This document shows positions 17,237-26,316 of a stretch of 46,585 nt of DNA, piece after piece. The position numbers and the translations under genes are program-made. Source of the DNA: Pseudomonadota bacterium (lineage in GTDB: Bacteria > Pseudomonadota > Gammaproteobacteria > Acidiferrobacterales > Acidiferrobacteraceae); assembly GCA_021784845.1 (NCBI GenBank), contig JAJYHH010000077.1, positions 1 through 46,585 of the forward strand, read 5' to 3'. Positions within the stretch are counted from its first letter, which is position 1; the number at the start of each line of letters is the position of its first letter. The notes beneath the pieces were generated by a model. It was not told the DNA's origin and made no database searches. It saw only the letters and a program-made list of their open reading frames with translations.

Positions 17237-18619
17237 GGCCTGCAGACGCTCAGCCGCCCGAGCCGCCGCTGAGCGCACCTGCGCCGGCGCGGTGCCTCCG
17301 AAGTGGTTACGGGCGGCGATCGAGCCGTCCAGCGTCAAAACGGCAAATACGGTCTCGTCGATGACGCTTGCGCATTGGCGCAGTTCATCCAGAGACAGTG
17401 CGGCCAGGTCGACGCCGCGGCTGATCGCCAGACGGACCGCCTGTCCCGACGCTTCATGGGCGTCGCGAAAGGGCATCCCGCGCCGCACGAGATAATCGGC
17501 CAGATCCGTGGCGGTGGCGTAACCGCGGCCGGCTTCGCTGCGCATGCGCTCGCGGTGAAAGGTGGTCGCCGGCAGAAGTTCGGCGAGCGCCCGCAGGCTG
17601 TCTGACAGGGTATCGAGCGTATCGAACAGGGCCTCCTTGTCTTCCTGGTTGTCCTTGTTGTAGGCAAGCGGCTGACCCTTCATCACCATCAGAAGGCCGA
17701 CGAGGTGGCCCGTGACCCGGCCGGCCTTGCCGCGCAGCAGTTCGGGAACATCCGGGTTCTTCTTTTGCGGCATGATCGATGAGCCCGTGCAAAAGCCGTC
17801 GGCGAGCTCGATGAAGCCAAACTGCGGTGTCGACCAAAGGACCAGCTCTTCGGCGATGCGCGACAGATGCACCATGGCCAGGGCCGCATCCGCCGTGACC
17901 TCGATGACGAAGTCCCGGTCGGAGACGCTGTCTAGAGAATTCTCCGTCACCCCCGCAAAGCCGAGCAGCCGCGCCGTCAGATGGCGGTCGATCGGAAAGC
18001 TCGTCCCGGCAAGCGCCCCGGCTCCGAGCGGCAGGACGTTGATGCGCCTGCGGGCGTCCACGAGGCGCGCATGGTCGCGCATGAACATCTCGAACCACGC
18101 GAGCAGGTGGTGTCCGAGGGTCACCGGCTGCGCCACCTGCAGGTGGGTAAAGCCCGGCATGACGGTATCGGCTTCGTTGCGGGCGATATCGACCAGTGTG
18201 CGCATGAGGTCGCGCAATCGCGCGAGGATCTGGTCGACCTGATCGCGCAGGTACAGCCGGATGGTGGTCGCCACCTGGTCATTGCGTGATCGTGCCGTGT
18301 GCAGTTTCTTGCCGGTCTCGCCGATGCGTTCGGTCAGCACGGCCTCGATGTTCATGTGCACATCCTCGCGCGCCACCGACCAGGTAAACTGCCCTGCGTC
18401 GATCTCCGCCTCGATGGCCGCGAGCCCCTCACAGATCCGCATCGCCTCCGCAGCCGTCAGTACGCCAACTGCCGCGAGCATCCGGGCATGGGCCTGTGAC
18501 CCCTGGATGTCGTGATGATAGAGCCGCTTGTCGAAGCCGACCGAGGCCGTGAACTGCTCGACGAAGGCGTCTGTGGGCCCGCTGAACCGGCCCTTCCAGG
18601 CCTTATCGGAACTGGACAT
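17207..18619 (-). CDS. argH: Argininosuccinate lyase
   Basis: [20 protein letters not shown] signature; [20 protein letters not shown]. Confidence 0.98.
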   Translation of the reverse strand: MSSSDKAWKGRFSGPTDAFVEQFTASVGFDKRLYHHDIQGSQAHARMLAAVGVLTAAEAMRICEGLAAIEAEIDAGQFTWSVAREDVHMNIEAVLTERIGETGKKLHTARSRNDQVATTIRLYLRDQVDQILARLRDLMRTLVDIARNEADTVMPGFTHLQVAQPVTLGHHLLAWFEMFMRDHARLVDARRRINVLPLGAGALAGTSFPIDRHLTARLLGFAGVTENSLDSVSDRDFVIEVTADAALAMVHLSRIAEELVLWSTPQFGFIELADGFCTGSSIMPQKKNPDVPELLRGKAGRVTGHLVGLLMVMKGQPLAYNKDNQEDKEALFDTLDTLSDSLRALAELLPATTFHRERMRSEAGRGYATATDLADYLVRRGMPFRDAHEASGQAVRLAISRGVDLAALSLDELRQCASVIDETVFAVLTLDGSIAARNHFGGTAPAQVRSAAARAAERLQALKEIEEVAD

Positions 18620-18718
18620 GATAGTTTGATCCGCAAAGTGCCTATCTTACCGGATGGACGGTTGCCGGCGTAAGTCTTGCCGCCTGTCTGTGTCGAGGTG
18701 CCCTTTATCGGTCATAAA

Positions 18719-18747
18719 TTGAGCGTGAGCGCACGTTTGGCTAAGGT
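18719..18747 (+). promoter_or_regulatory. Weak candidate promoter for the putative sRNA
   Basis: TTGAGC (18719-18724) - 17 nt - TAAGGT (18742-18747). Confidence 0.3.
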
Positions 18748-18750
18748 TGC

Positions 18751-18851
18751 GGTGTTGCTCCTGGTGCCGGACTCTCCTTATGTGCACCCCCACCCCAAAA
18801 TGCCGGGCCAGGATTCTGCCCCTCGGACCCTTTCCGAGGGGCGTTTTTTTT
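18751..18851 (+). ncRNA. Candidate small RNA or structured leader with intrinsic terminator
   Basis: Hairpin 1 TCCTGGTgCCGG / CCGGGCCAGGA enclosing loop ACTCTCCTTATGTGCACCCCCACCCC...; hairpin 2 is a terminator. Lies in an intergenic region of about 240-290 nt with no ORF. Confidence 0.45.
18818..18851 (+). terminator. Rho-independent terminator
   Basis: GCCCCTCGG-ACCCTTT-CCGAGGGGC followed by G and eight T; 9-bp perfect stem. Confidence 0.9.
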
Positions 18852-18909
18852 AGGTAGCCTGATGTCTTGCCCGCCCTGCGCGCGGGTCTTCCTGGCGGAT
18901 CAAAAACCC

Positions 18910-19989
18910 ATGAAAGAGTCAGCCGGTTCCTTTCTTCCCGACTTTGCCTCCCCGGCAACCGCCGTGCGCATTCTGGTGCTGGCCGAGGTCATCGCCATCA
19001 TTTTCACCATAAGCCTGAATGACACCTGGGGGCCGAACGTAATCCGGGAATTCCTGTTCCTGTCGGCCTATACCTTCGCCATCGCCATCTGCAGCCTCGT
19101 CGTCTTGAAGCTTGCCAGCAAATGGCTGCGCCGGCTGTCCATCGCGGGCGGCACCGCGGCGGCGGTTGCCCTGCTTGTGCTGGTGATCGCCGGCGTCACC
19201 GAGGCCCTGATCTACGCTCTCTACCGTGCGGGCTTCGTTGCGCACCGCTGGCCGGCGTGGCAGCTGCCGATGCTGGTGCACAGCCTGCTCATCGGTGCCA
19301 TCGTCATGCTCCTTGCCCTGCGCTATTTCTTTGTCGCGCACAAGGCGCAGACGGATGCCAAACTCGAACAGGAGGCGCGCATGCAGGCTCTGCAGTCGCG
19401 TATCCGTCCGCATTTTCTTTTCAACAGCATGAACAGCATCGCAAGCCTCACGCGCAGCGACCCGCCGCGGGCGGAAGCCGCCCTGCAGGATCTTGCCGAC
19501 CTCTTCCGTGTGCTTCTGGCCGATGCGCGCAAACTCGTGCCTATATCCGCGGAACAGGAGATATCCCGCCAGTACCTGGAGATTGAAAAACTCCGCCTTG
19601 GCGATCGCCTGCATGTACAATGGCATGTCAGCAACGTGCCGAAAAATGCGCTGATTCCAACGCTGACCTTGCAGCCGCTTCTGGAAAATGCAATCTATCA
19701 TGGTATCGAGCCCCGTTTCGGTGGCGGTACCGTACGTGTAGAATTGTGGACAGACAACGGTGAGACATTGAACGTGCTCATCAGCAATCCGCTTCCCGAG
19801 GTGCGCAAACACGCACACGGAGGCGGCAACAAAATCGCCATGGACAACATCCGCCAGAGGCTCGCAACGCATTTCGAAGACAATGCGACCCTGCAGACGT
19901 TCGAAGAGGGCGGCCAGTATCACGTGAAAATAAAAATGCCGATTGTTCGTAATCAGGGGGGAAGACTGACTGCGGAGACTGTACGATGA
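18910..19989 (+). CDS. algZ: LytS/AlgZ-type sensor histidine kinase (upstream ATG 18862 possible)
   Basis: SFLPDFASPATAVRILVLAEVIAI N-terminal membrane region; QSRIRPHFLFNSMNSIASL H-box; LTLQPLLENAIYHGIEP N-box; adjacent to argH and a LytTR regulator. Confidence 0.88.
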   Translation: MKESAGSFLPDFASPATAVRILVLAEVIAIIFTISLNDTWGPNVIREFLFLSAYTFAIAICSLVVLKLASKWLRRLSIAGGTAAAVALLVLVIAGVTEALIYALYRAGFVAHRWPAWQLPMLVHSLLIGAIVMLLALRYFFVAHKAQTDAKLEQEARMQALQSRIRPHFLFNSMNSIASLTRSDPPRAEAALQDLADLFRVLLADARKLVPISAEQEISRQYLEIEKLRLGDRLHVQWHVSNVPKNALIPTLTLQPLLENAIYHGIEPRFGGGTVRVELWTDNGETLNVLISNPLPEVRKHAHGGGNKIAMDNIRQRLATHFEDNATLQTFEEGGQYHVKIKMPIVRNQGGRLTAETVR

Positions 19990-20039
19990 TGATGATGATA
20001 AGAGAGATGGCGCCACAAAACGAGTCGCGGAGGGATGCG

Positions 20040-20771
20040 ATGAAGGTGTTGATCGTCGACGACGAAAAGCTGGCCCGCGATCGTCTGCGCGAGCTTTTGG
20101 GTGAGATCGGCGAGCATACGGTAGTCGGCGAGGCCATGAACGGCAGTGAGGCCATCGAGCAGACCGAACGGCTCAACCCCGATGTGCTGCTCATGGATAT
20201 CCGCATGCCGGGCATGGACGGGCTCGAGGCGGCCATGCATTTGATGAGCCTTGATGCCCCGCCCGGGGTCATCTTTACGACCGCTTACGACCAGCACGCC
20301 CTGGATGCCTTTGAGGTGAACGCCATCGACTACCTCTTAAAGCCCATTCGCAAGGATCGTCTCGAGAAGGCGCTGGGCAAGGCGGGCAAGCTGACGCTGC
20401 AACAGCTCCAGGAGCTGAATCAGGCGCAGGAGCAGCCGGTCGTGCGCACGCATCTGAGCGTGCATCTGCGCGGCAACATCCGCCTGGTGCCGGTACAAGA
20501 CGTGCTCTATTTTCTTGCCGACAACAAATACGTCACGGTGCGCACGGCGACGGAAGAGCATCTGGTCGAAGACTCGCTGGTCAATCTGGAGCGCGAGTTT
20601 GGCGAAAGCTTTTTGCGCATCCACCGCAACGCCCTGGTGGCGACGCCCTATATCAGCGGCATCGAAAAGGATACGAGCGGCACGTGGCATGTGACCCTGA
20701 AGGGCCTGGAGCGGCGTTTGGCGGTGAGCCGCCGCCATGCCGCTGCGGTGCGGCGCTGGGCCCGCCGCTGA
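20040..20771 (+). CDS. algR: LytTR-family response regulator (AlgR-like)
   Basis: MKVLIVDDEKLARDRLRELL, LLMDIRMPGMDGLEA, C-terminal LytTR (VRTHLSVHLRGNIRLVPVQDVLYFLADNKYVTVRT...FLRIHRNALV). SD GGAGGG precedes 20040; track start 19986 is over-extended. Confidence 0.93.
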   Translation: MKVLIVDDEKLARDRLRELLGEIGEHTVVGEAMNGSEAIEQTERLNPDVLLMDIRMPGMDGLEAAMHLMSLDAPPGVIFTTAYDQHALDAFEVNAIDYLLKPIRKDRLEKALGKAGKLTLQQLQELNQAQEQPVVRTHLSVHLRGNIRLVPVQDVLYFLADNKYVTVRTATEEHLVEDSLVNLEREFGESFLRIHRNALVATPYISGIEKDTSGTWHVTLKGLERRLAVSRRHAAAVRRWARR

Positions 20772-20789
20772 CCGGAGGCCGGCTGCTCG

Positions 20790-21302
20790 TCACATACGCC
20801 ACAGGGCGGCGGCCGGCTCCGTGATGGCGCCGGCCGCCAGTGGCAGTTGCCGGTGCCGGATCGTGTCGAGCGCCAGCGCCACGCGCGGGAAATCCCGCTG
20901 GAGGCGCCAGAACACGCGGGCCTGGTGATGGTCGCTCTCGAGATCGGCGCTCTGGCCGAACGCACTGCGGCCATGGTCCACGTAATAGGCAAGCTGCCCC
21001 CGCGCGCGCAGACGCTCGCGGAAGAAGCCGCTCATGAACAGGGAGTATTCCGCCAGGTGGCGGATGATCAGGGCGGCGCGCGCCCGATCCTGTTCCTGCG
21101 CAAGCTGCAGTTCGGTCAGAAACTGGGCCAGAGTCGTCAGGTGGCGCTGATTGTGATCGCGGATGGGATAGAGGGCGCTCGTTTGCGCAAAGCGGGACAG
21201 AATGTCGGCGACATACTCGACGGTTCCGGTTTCCGCAAGCCCGGCCTGGCGAAAGCCATGCTGGATGTGGCGGTGAAAGAATTGATACAGAGTCGGCCCC
21301 AT
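20790..21302 (-). CDS. Hypothetical protein of about 170 aa
   Basis: Intact ORF MGPTLYQFFHRHIQHGFRQAGLAETGTVEYVADILSRFAQT...; convergent with algR, divergent from purT. Confidence 0.65.
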   Translation of the reverse strand: MGPTLYQFFHRHIQHGFRQAGLAETGTVEYVADILSRFAQTSALYPIRDHNQRHLTTLAQFLTELQLAQEQDRARAALIIRHLAEYSLFMSGFFRERLRARGQLAYYVDHGRSAFGQSADLESDHHQARVFWRLQRDFPRVALALDTIRHRQLPLAAGAITEPAAALWRM

Positions 21303-21479
21303 GCGCTTTACCTCCTGCACCAGGCAATCCTTCTGACGACAAGTATATAAGACGCCCGCCGGCTGCGCACGGTGATCGCGCGCAGTCGCGCCAATCCGGT
21401 GGTGCGGCCTTGCCCTTGATTGACAGCGCCCGGATGGCCGGTATCATGCCGCGCACACCGTTTGCCTGTGGAGAGCGAC

Positions 21480-22682
21480 ATGATCGTCTTTGGGACCCCC
21501 TATACGCCCGCCGCGTTGCGCATTCTCTTGCTTGGCAGTGGCGAGCTGGGCAAGGAGGTGGCCATCGAGGCGCAGCGGCTCGGGGTGGAGGTGGTGGCGG
21601 TCGATCGCTACGCGAACGCGCCCGCCCATCAGGTGGCCCATCGCGCGCATGTGATCGACATGCGCGACGGCAAAGCGGTGCGTGAGATCATTGCGCGCGA
21701 GAAACCGCACTTTGTGGTGCCGGAGCTCGAGGCCATCGCCACGGATACCTTAGTCGAGATCGAGCGCGAGGGACTTGCGACAGTGGTCCCCACCGCACTT
21801 GGCGCGCGCATGACCATGAATCGCGAGGCGATCCGGCGGCTCGCTGCCGAAGAACTGCGGTTGCCGACATCCCGCTACGCCTTTGCAGGAAGTTTTGCGG
21901 AATTGCAGCAGGCCGCCTCGGTCATCGGTTTCCCCTGCGTGGTCAAGCCCGTCATGTCCTCTTCCGGCAAGGGCCAATCGGTCGTATGGGCCGAGGGCGA
22001 ACTCGCCGCCGCCTGGGATCTGGCGCAAAGCAAGGGGCGGGTCGATCTGGCGCGCGTCATCGTCGAGGGCTTCATCGAATTCCAGTACGAGATCACCCTG
22101 CTGACGGTGCGCGCGAGCGCGCCAGACGGGACAATCGAAACCCATTTCTGTGAACCGATCGGACACCGCCAGGAGCGGGGCGATTACGTCGAGAGCTGGC
22201 AGCCGCATGTGATGAGCGAAAAGGCCCTGTGCCGTGCCCGCGAAATGGCCGCCAGCGTCACGGCGGCGCTCGGGGGGCGGGGCCTGTTTGGCTGCGAATT
22301 TTTCGTCAACGACGACGAGGTGTGGTTTTCCGAGGTGAGCCCCCGCCCCCATGACACCGGTCTTGTGACCCTCATGAGTCAGCAGCAGACGGAATTCGAA
22401 CTGCATGTGCGCGCGTTCCTTGGCCTGCCCGTTTCGACCGAGCTTTTGCAGGCAGCCGCGAGTGCGGTTATCTACGGCGGGTGCGATGCCTCTGCCGTCC
22501 GTTACGAGGGCGTGGCCGAGGCGCTCTGTGTGCCCGACACCAAGCTGCGCCTTTTCGGCAAGCCCGAAAGCTTCGTGCACCGCCGCATGGGTGTCGCGCT
22601 TGCGCGCGCAGGCGATGTGGACACGGCCCGGCGCCGCGCCCGGGAGTGTGCCGCGCGGGTCCGGGTGATCGCCGGGGACTGA
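21480..22682 (+). CDS. purT: Phosphoribosylglycinamide formyltransferase 2 (formate-dependent)
   Basis: [59 protein letters not shown]-grasp motifs [16 protein letters not shown]. Confidence 0.97.
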   Translation: MIVFGTPYTPAALRILLLGSGELGKEVAIEAQRLGVEVVAVDRYANAPAHQVAHRAHVIDMRDGKAVREIIAREKPHFVVPELEAIATDTLVEIEREGLATVVPTALGARMTMNREAIRRLAAEELRLPTSRYAFAGSFAELQQAASVIGFPCVVKPVMSSSGKGQSVVWAEGELAAAWDLAQSKGRVDLARVIVEGFIEFQYEITLLTVRASAPDGTIETHFCEPIGHRQERGDYVESWQPHVMSEKALCRAREMAASVTAALGGRGLFGCEFFVNDDEVWFSEVSPRPHDTGLVTLMSQQQTEFELHVRAFLGLPVSTELLQAAASAVIYGGCDASAVRYEGVAEALCVPDTKLRLFGKPESFVHRRMGVALARAGDVDTARRRARECAARVRVIAGD

Positions 22683-22704
22683 GGGTGTCGCGGCCACATA
22701 CGGG

Positions 22705-23214
22705 CTAGAAGCCAAAACCGATGCCCAGTCCGAAGTGCCAACGCGTGCGCGGGGTGTAGGGGCGCCTGAAGGCAGAGGGGTGTCTTTGCCACAGATGGGT
22801 CCTCAAAACGCGCATCTCGGGGTAGGTGTAGCGCGCCTGCCCGATCAGTCCGGTGGTCGTGCCGGTGATGATGCCAACCACGCTGATGAGACGCCCCCGT
22901 CCGCAGATCACGGGATCCAGATAACCGCGGATCACCGCGCGAAAGCGGCCGTAAGGAGGCCGGGACAGCCGGGGCCGTCCGTCCGGCGCGAGCGGATAAG
23001 CGAGGATCGTCAGTGTGCTTTGGGTGGCGCCTGCCGCGTCCCGCACGACTGTCCCGCCCCAACGCACCCGCATGCCCGCAGTCGCCGCGGGGTGAGCCAG
23101 AACGGTCTGTACGGTGACGGCGGGATTGACATGCAGCGCGCGCGGCAGAGGCTGCGTGGCGCAGCCCCCGAGCGCCACGCCGAGCGCGCCGAGCGCGAAC
23201 GCAGGCGCTCTCAT
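22705..23214 (-). CDS. Slp-family outer-membrane lipoprotein (copy 1)
   Basis: Lipobox LGGC; VRWGGTVV...; YLDPVICGRGRLISVVGIITGTTTGLIGQARYTYPEMRV. Confidence 0.85.
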   Translation of the reverse strand: MRAPAFALGALGVALGGCATQPLPRALHVNPAVTVQTVLAHPAATAGMRVRWGGTVVRDAAGATQSTLTILAYPLAPDGRPRLSRPPYGRFRAVIRGYLDPVICGRGRLISVVGIITGTTTGLIGQARYTYPEMRVLRTHLWQRHPSAFRRPYTPRTRWHFGLGIGFGF

Positions 23215-23232
23215 GGGTCTGCTGGCGCAGGC

Positions 23233-23787
23233 TCAGTATCCATAGGGCCCGCCCCAGCCCCACGACCAGCCCATGCCCCAGCCGGGGCCTACCCACATCG
23301 GCCCCGTCCAGCCCCACGCAGGCCACGGTGCCGCGTACTCGTAACGGATCACCGGGCGGGGCCGCCACAGAAACTGTGAGCGCACATGGACCACGGGAAA
23401 GTCGTAGGGGAAGTGGCCGATGGTCTCCCGCTTGAATCCGCTGAACGTGCCGACGACCGTGACCTCGCGTCCGACGGCATAGACATCGGGATCCAGGAAG
23501 CCGTTGATACGGGCCAGGAATCGCCCGCCGCTGTGCAGGGAGCGGCGTGGCCGTCCGTCTTCACGCAGAGGCAGGCTGATGATCTGCAGCCACGTGGCGC
23601 GGGCTCCGTTGGTTACGTGACCAATGACGCCGCCCCAGCGTACCATGACACCGGGCGGCACGATGTGGGCGCGGGCCGCTACCACGCTCGTGCGCGTGAC
23701 GCCGGGGGCGCGCAGCGCAGGCGGCACCGGCGCCGCACATCCGGCCAGCATCAGGATAATGCCCACTACGATGATGCGTCGCGTCAT
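23233..23787 (-). CDS. Slp-family outer-membrane lipoprotein (copy 2) with Gly/Trp/Pro-rich tail
   Basis: Lipobox LAGC; MVRWGGVIGHV; GFLDPDVYAVGREVTVVGTFSGFKRETIGHFPYDFPVV; tail WPAWGWTGPMWVGPGWGMGWSWGWGGPYGY. Confidence 0.85.
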   Translation of the reverse strand: MTRRIIVVGIILMLAGCAAPVPPALRAPGVTRTSVVAARAHIVPPGVMVRWGGVIGHVTNGARATWLQIISLPLREDGRPRRSLHSGGRFLARINGFLDPDVYAVGREVTVVGTFSGFKRETIGHFPYDFPVVHVRSQFLWRPRPVIRYEYAAPWPAWGWTGPMWVGPGWGMGWSWGWGGPYGY

Positions 23788-23865
23788 GGTCTCGATCCGA
23801 AGCACGCACGGGCTTTTATGGTAAACGGTCCGCCACCGCGTTGGCTAGGTCCACGCGGGGAAGCT

Positions 23866-23893
23866 CTTGAAGGCTCCGTTTGAGCCCCCATTA
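23866..23893 (+). promoter_or_regulatory. Putative heat-shock (sigma-32/RpoH) promoter of lon
   Basis: CTTGAAG (23866-23872) - 13 nt - CCCCATTA (23886-23893) versus consensus CTTGAAA-N(11-16)-CCCCATNT. Confidence 0.8.
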
Positions 23894-23916
23894 GCAGTAA
23901 AGCATCCAATGGCCTG

Positions 23917-26316
23917 GTGAACATGACAACACCCGATTCCGAGAATCCGCATGCGGTGGCCGAGGGTGGCCCCCTCGCCCTGGCCGGCGACGTTCTGCCG
24001 TCGACGATCCATTTGCTGCCCATAACCAACCGGCCCTTTTTCCCCGCCCAGGCGATTCCGCTCGTGCTCGATCGGGAACCGTGGCAGCGGACGGTGGCGC
24101 TCGCCATGGAGTCGTCCCACAAGCTGGTCGGTCTCGTGCTCGTGCGCTCCGACGACGCCCGCGACGTGCGGCGCGAGGACTTCTATACCATGGGCACCGC
24201 CTGCCGCGTGCACAAGGTCGTGCAGAATCAGGACAAGCTCCAGGTGTTTGTTGAAGGCATACAGCGCTTTGGCATCGAGCGGTGGCTTTCGCAGGAGCGG
24301 CCGTTTGCCGTGCGCGCCCGCTATTTCCCTGAAAGTGACCGCCGGGAAACCGACGACACGCGGGCCTATTCGCTGGCGATCATCAATACGATCAAGGAGC
24401 TGCTGCCGTTGAATCCCCTGTATGGGGAAGAGCTGAAGTTCTTTCTTACCCGTTTCGGGCCCGAGGAGCCGTCGCGGCTTGCGGATTTTGCGGCGAGCCT
24501 GACGGGCTCCAGCAAGCAGGATCTCCAGGACGTGCTGGAAACGGTCGTGCTCGACGAGCGGCTCGAGAAGGTGCTGCTTTTGCTGCGCAAGGAACTCGAG
24601 ATCGCGCGCACGCAGGCGAGCATCCGCGAGCGCGTCGAGGAAAAGATCAATGAGCAGCAGCGCCAGTTTTTCCTGCGCGAACAGCTGAAGGTGATCCAGA
24701 AGGAGCTCGGCATTGCCAAGGACGATCGCACGGCCGAGATCGAGACGTTTCGTGGCCGCCTGTCGAAGCTCACCTTGCCCCCTGCCGCCCGCGACCGCGT
24801 CGAGGAAGAGCTGAAAAAGATGGCCGTCCTCGAGGTGGGCTCGCCTGAGTACGCTGTCACGCGCAACTATCTCGAGTGGTGCACGTTGTTGCCCTGGGGT
24901 GTCTATTCGACCGACAAGATCGACCTGAAGAAGGCGCGCGCGATCCTCGATCAGGACCATGACGGACTGGGCGACGTGAAGGACCGCATCATCGAATTCC
25001 TGGCCGTCGGCGCCATGAAGGGCGAAGTGGCCGGCTCGATTCTCCTGCTGGTGGGCCCGCCGGGCGTGGGCAAGACCTCCATCGGCCGCTCCATCGCCAA
25101 CGCGCTCGGCCGCACGTTTTACCGGTTCTCGGTCGGCGGCATGCGTGACGAAGCGGAGATCAAGGGTCACCGGCGCACGTACATTGGCGCCATGCCCGGC
25201 AAATTCATTCAGGCCATCCGCGAAGTGGGCGTCAGCAATCCCATCATCATGCTTGATGAAATCGACAAGATCGGCTCATCGTACCAGGGCAACCCCGCGT
25301 CGGCTCTGCTCGAGGTGCTCGATCCGGAACAGAATGTCGATTTTCTCGATCACTATCTGGATCTGCGTTTCGATCTCTCGAAGGTACTGTTCATCTGCAC
25401 GGCCAACCAGCTAGACACCATTCCGCGTCCCTTGCTCGACCGCATGGAGGTGATCCGTCTTGCCGGGTACATCACCTCGGAGAAGCTTGCCATTGCCAAA
25501 CACCATCTGTTGCCGCGGCAGATCGAGCGCGTGGGCCTGAAGCGTGGCCAGCTGCGCATCGAAAACGGCGCGATCCGTGACATCATCGAAGGGTATGCGC
25601 GCGAGGCGGGTGTGCGTGGTCTGGAAAAAAAGCTGGGATCGATTGCCCGCAAGGCGGTGGTGGCGATCCTGAGCGGCAAGGAGCCTCCGATCAAGGTGAC
25701 GGCGCGCAACCTGGAGGAGTATCTGGACCGGCCGGTCTTCCAGCCGATCCGGCCGCTGCGGGGCGTCGGTGTGGTGACGGGGCTCGCGTGGACGCCCATG
25801 GGTGGCGCCACCCTCGACATCGAGGCGACCCGTGTCCATGGCGGCAACCGCGGGCTGCGCCTGACAGGCCAGCTCGGCGAGGTCATGCGTGAGTCGGCCG
25901 AGATTGCCTACAGTTATGTGTCATCGCATTGCCGTCAGTATGGCTGCCCGGATGATTTTTTCGACAAGGCCTATCTGCATGTGCATGTGCCGGCGGGGGC
26001 CACCCCAAAGGACGGTCCGAGCGCCGGTATCACCATAGCCAGCGCCCTCCTGTCGCTCGCCCGCGGCAAGCGCATCAAGCGCCCCTTGGCGATGACCGGC
26101 GAGATCACGCTCACGGGGGCCGTGTTGCCGGTCGGCGGGGTGCGCGAGAAGATCATCGCGGCCCGGCGGGTGGGGATTCCGGAAATCATTCTCCCGGACG
26201 GCAACCGCACCGACTTCGGCCAGTTGCCCGAGAATATCCGCAAGGGTCTGAAGGTGCATTACGTGAAACATTACCGCGATGTCGCGGCGCTCATTTTTCC
26301 GCCGATTGGAGACTGA
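23917..26316 (+). CDS. lon: ATP-dependent protease Lon (LonA type)
   Basis: 799 aa; Walker A GPPGVGKTS; catalytic PKDGPSAGI and Lys region GAVLPVGGVREKIIAARR. GTG 23917 or ATG 23923 start. Confidence 0.95.
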   Translation: MNMTTPDSENPHAVAEGGPLALAGDVLPSTIHLLPITNRPFFPAQAIPLVLDREPWQRTVALAMESSHKLVGLVLVRSDDARDVRREDFYTMGTACRVHKVVQNQDKLQVFVEGIQRFGIERWLSQERPFAVRARYFPESDRRETDDTRAYSLAIINTIKELLPLNPLYGEELKFFLTRFGPEEPSRLADFAASLTGSSKQDLQDVLETVVLDERLEKVLLLLRKELEIARTQASIRERVEEKINEQQRQFFLREQLKVIQKELGIAKDDRTAEIETFRGRLSKLTLPPAARDRVEEELKKMAVLEVGSPEYAVTRNYLEWCTLLPWGVYSTDKIDLKKARAILDQDHDGLGDVKDRIIEFLAVGAMKGEVAGSILLLVGPPGVGKTSIGRSIANALGRTFYRFSVGGMRDEAEIKGHRRTYIGAMPGKFIQAIREVGVSNPIIMLDEIDKIGSSYQGNPASALLEVLDPEQNVDFLDHYLDLRFDLSKVLFICTANQLDTIPRPLLDRMEVIRLAGYITSEKLAIAKHHLLPRQIERVGLKRGQLRIENGAIRDIIEGYAREAGVRGLEKKLGSIARKAVVAILSGKEPPIKVTARNLEEYLDRPVFQPIRPLRGVGVVTGLAWTPMGGATLDIEATRVHGGNRGLRLTGQLGEVMRESAEIAYSYVSSHCRQYGCPDDFFDKAYLHVHVPAGATPKDGPSAGITIASALLSLARGKRIKRPLAMTGEITLTGAVLPVGGVREKIIAARRVGIPEIILPDGNRTDFGQLPENIRKGLKVHYVKHYRDVAALIFPPIGD

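Noticed and set aside
18751-18851. Assignment of the candidate sRNA to 4.5S/SRP RNA, 6S RNA or CsrB/RsmZ
   Set aside because: The conserved SRP apical GGTCAGG-CCGGAAGG motif is absent, length is too short for 6S, and GGA motifs are not consistently in hairpin loops.
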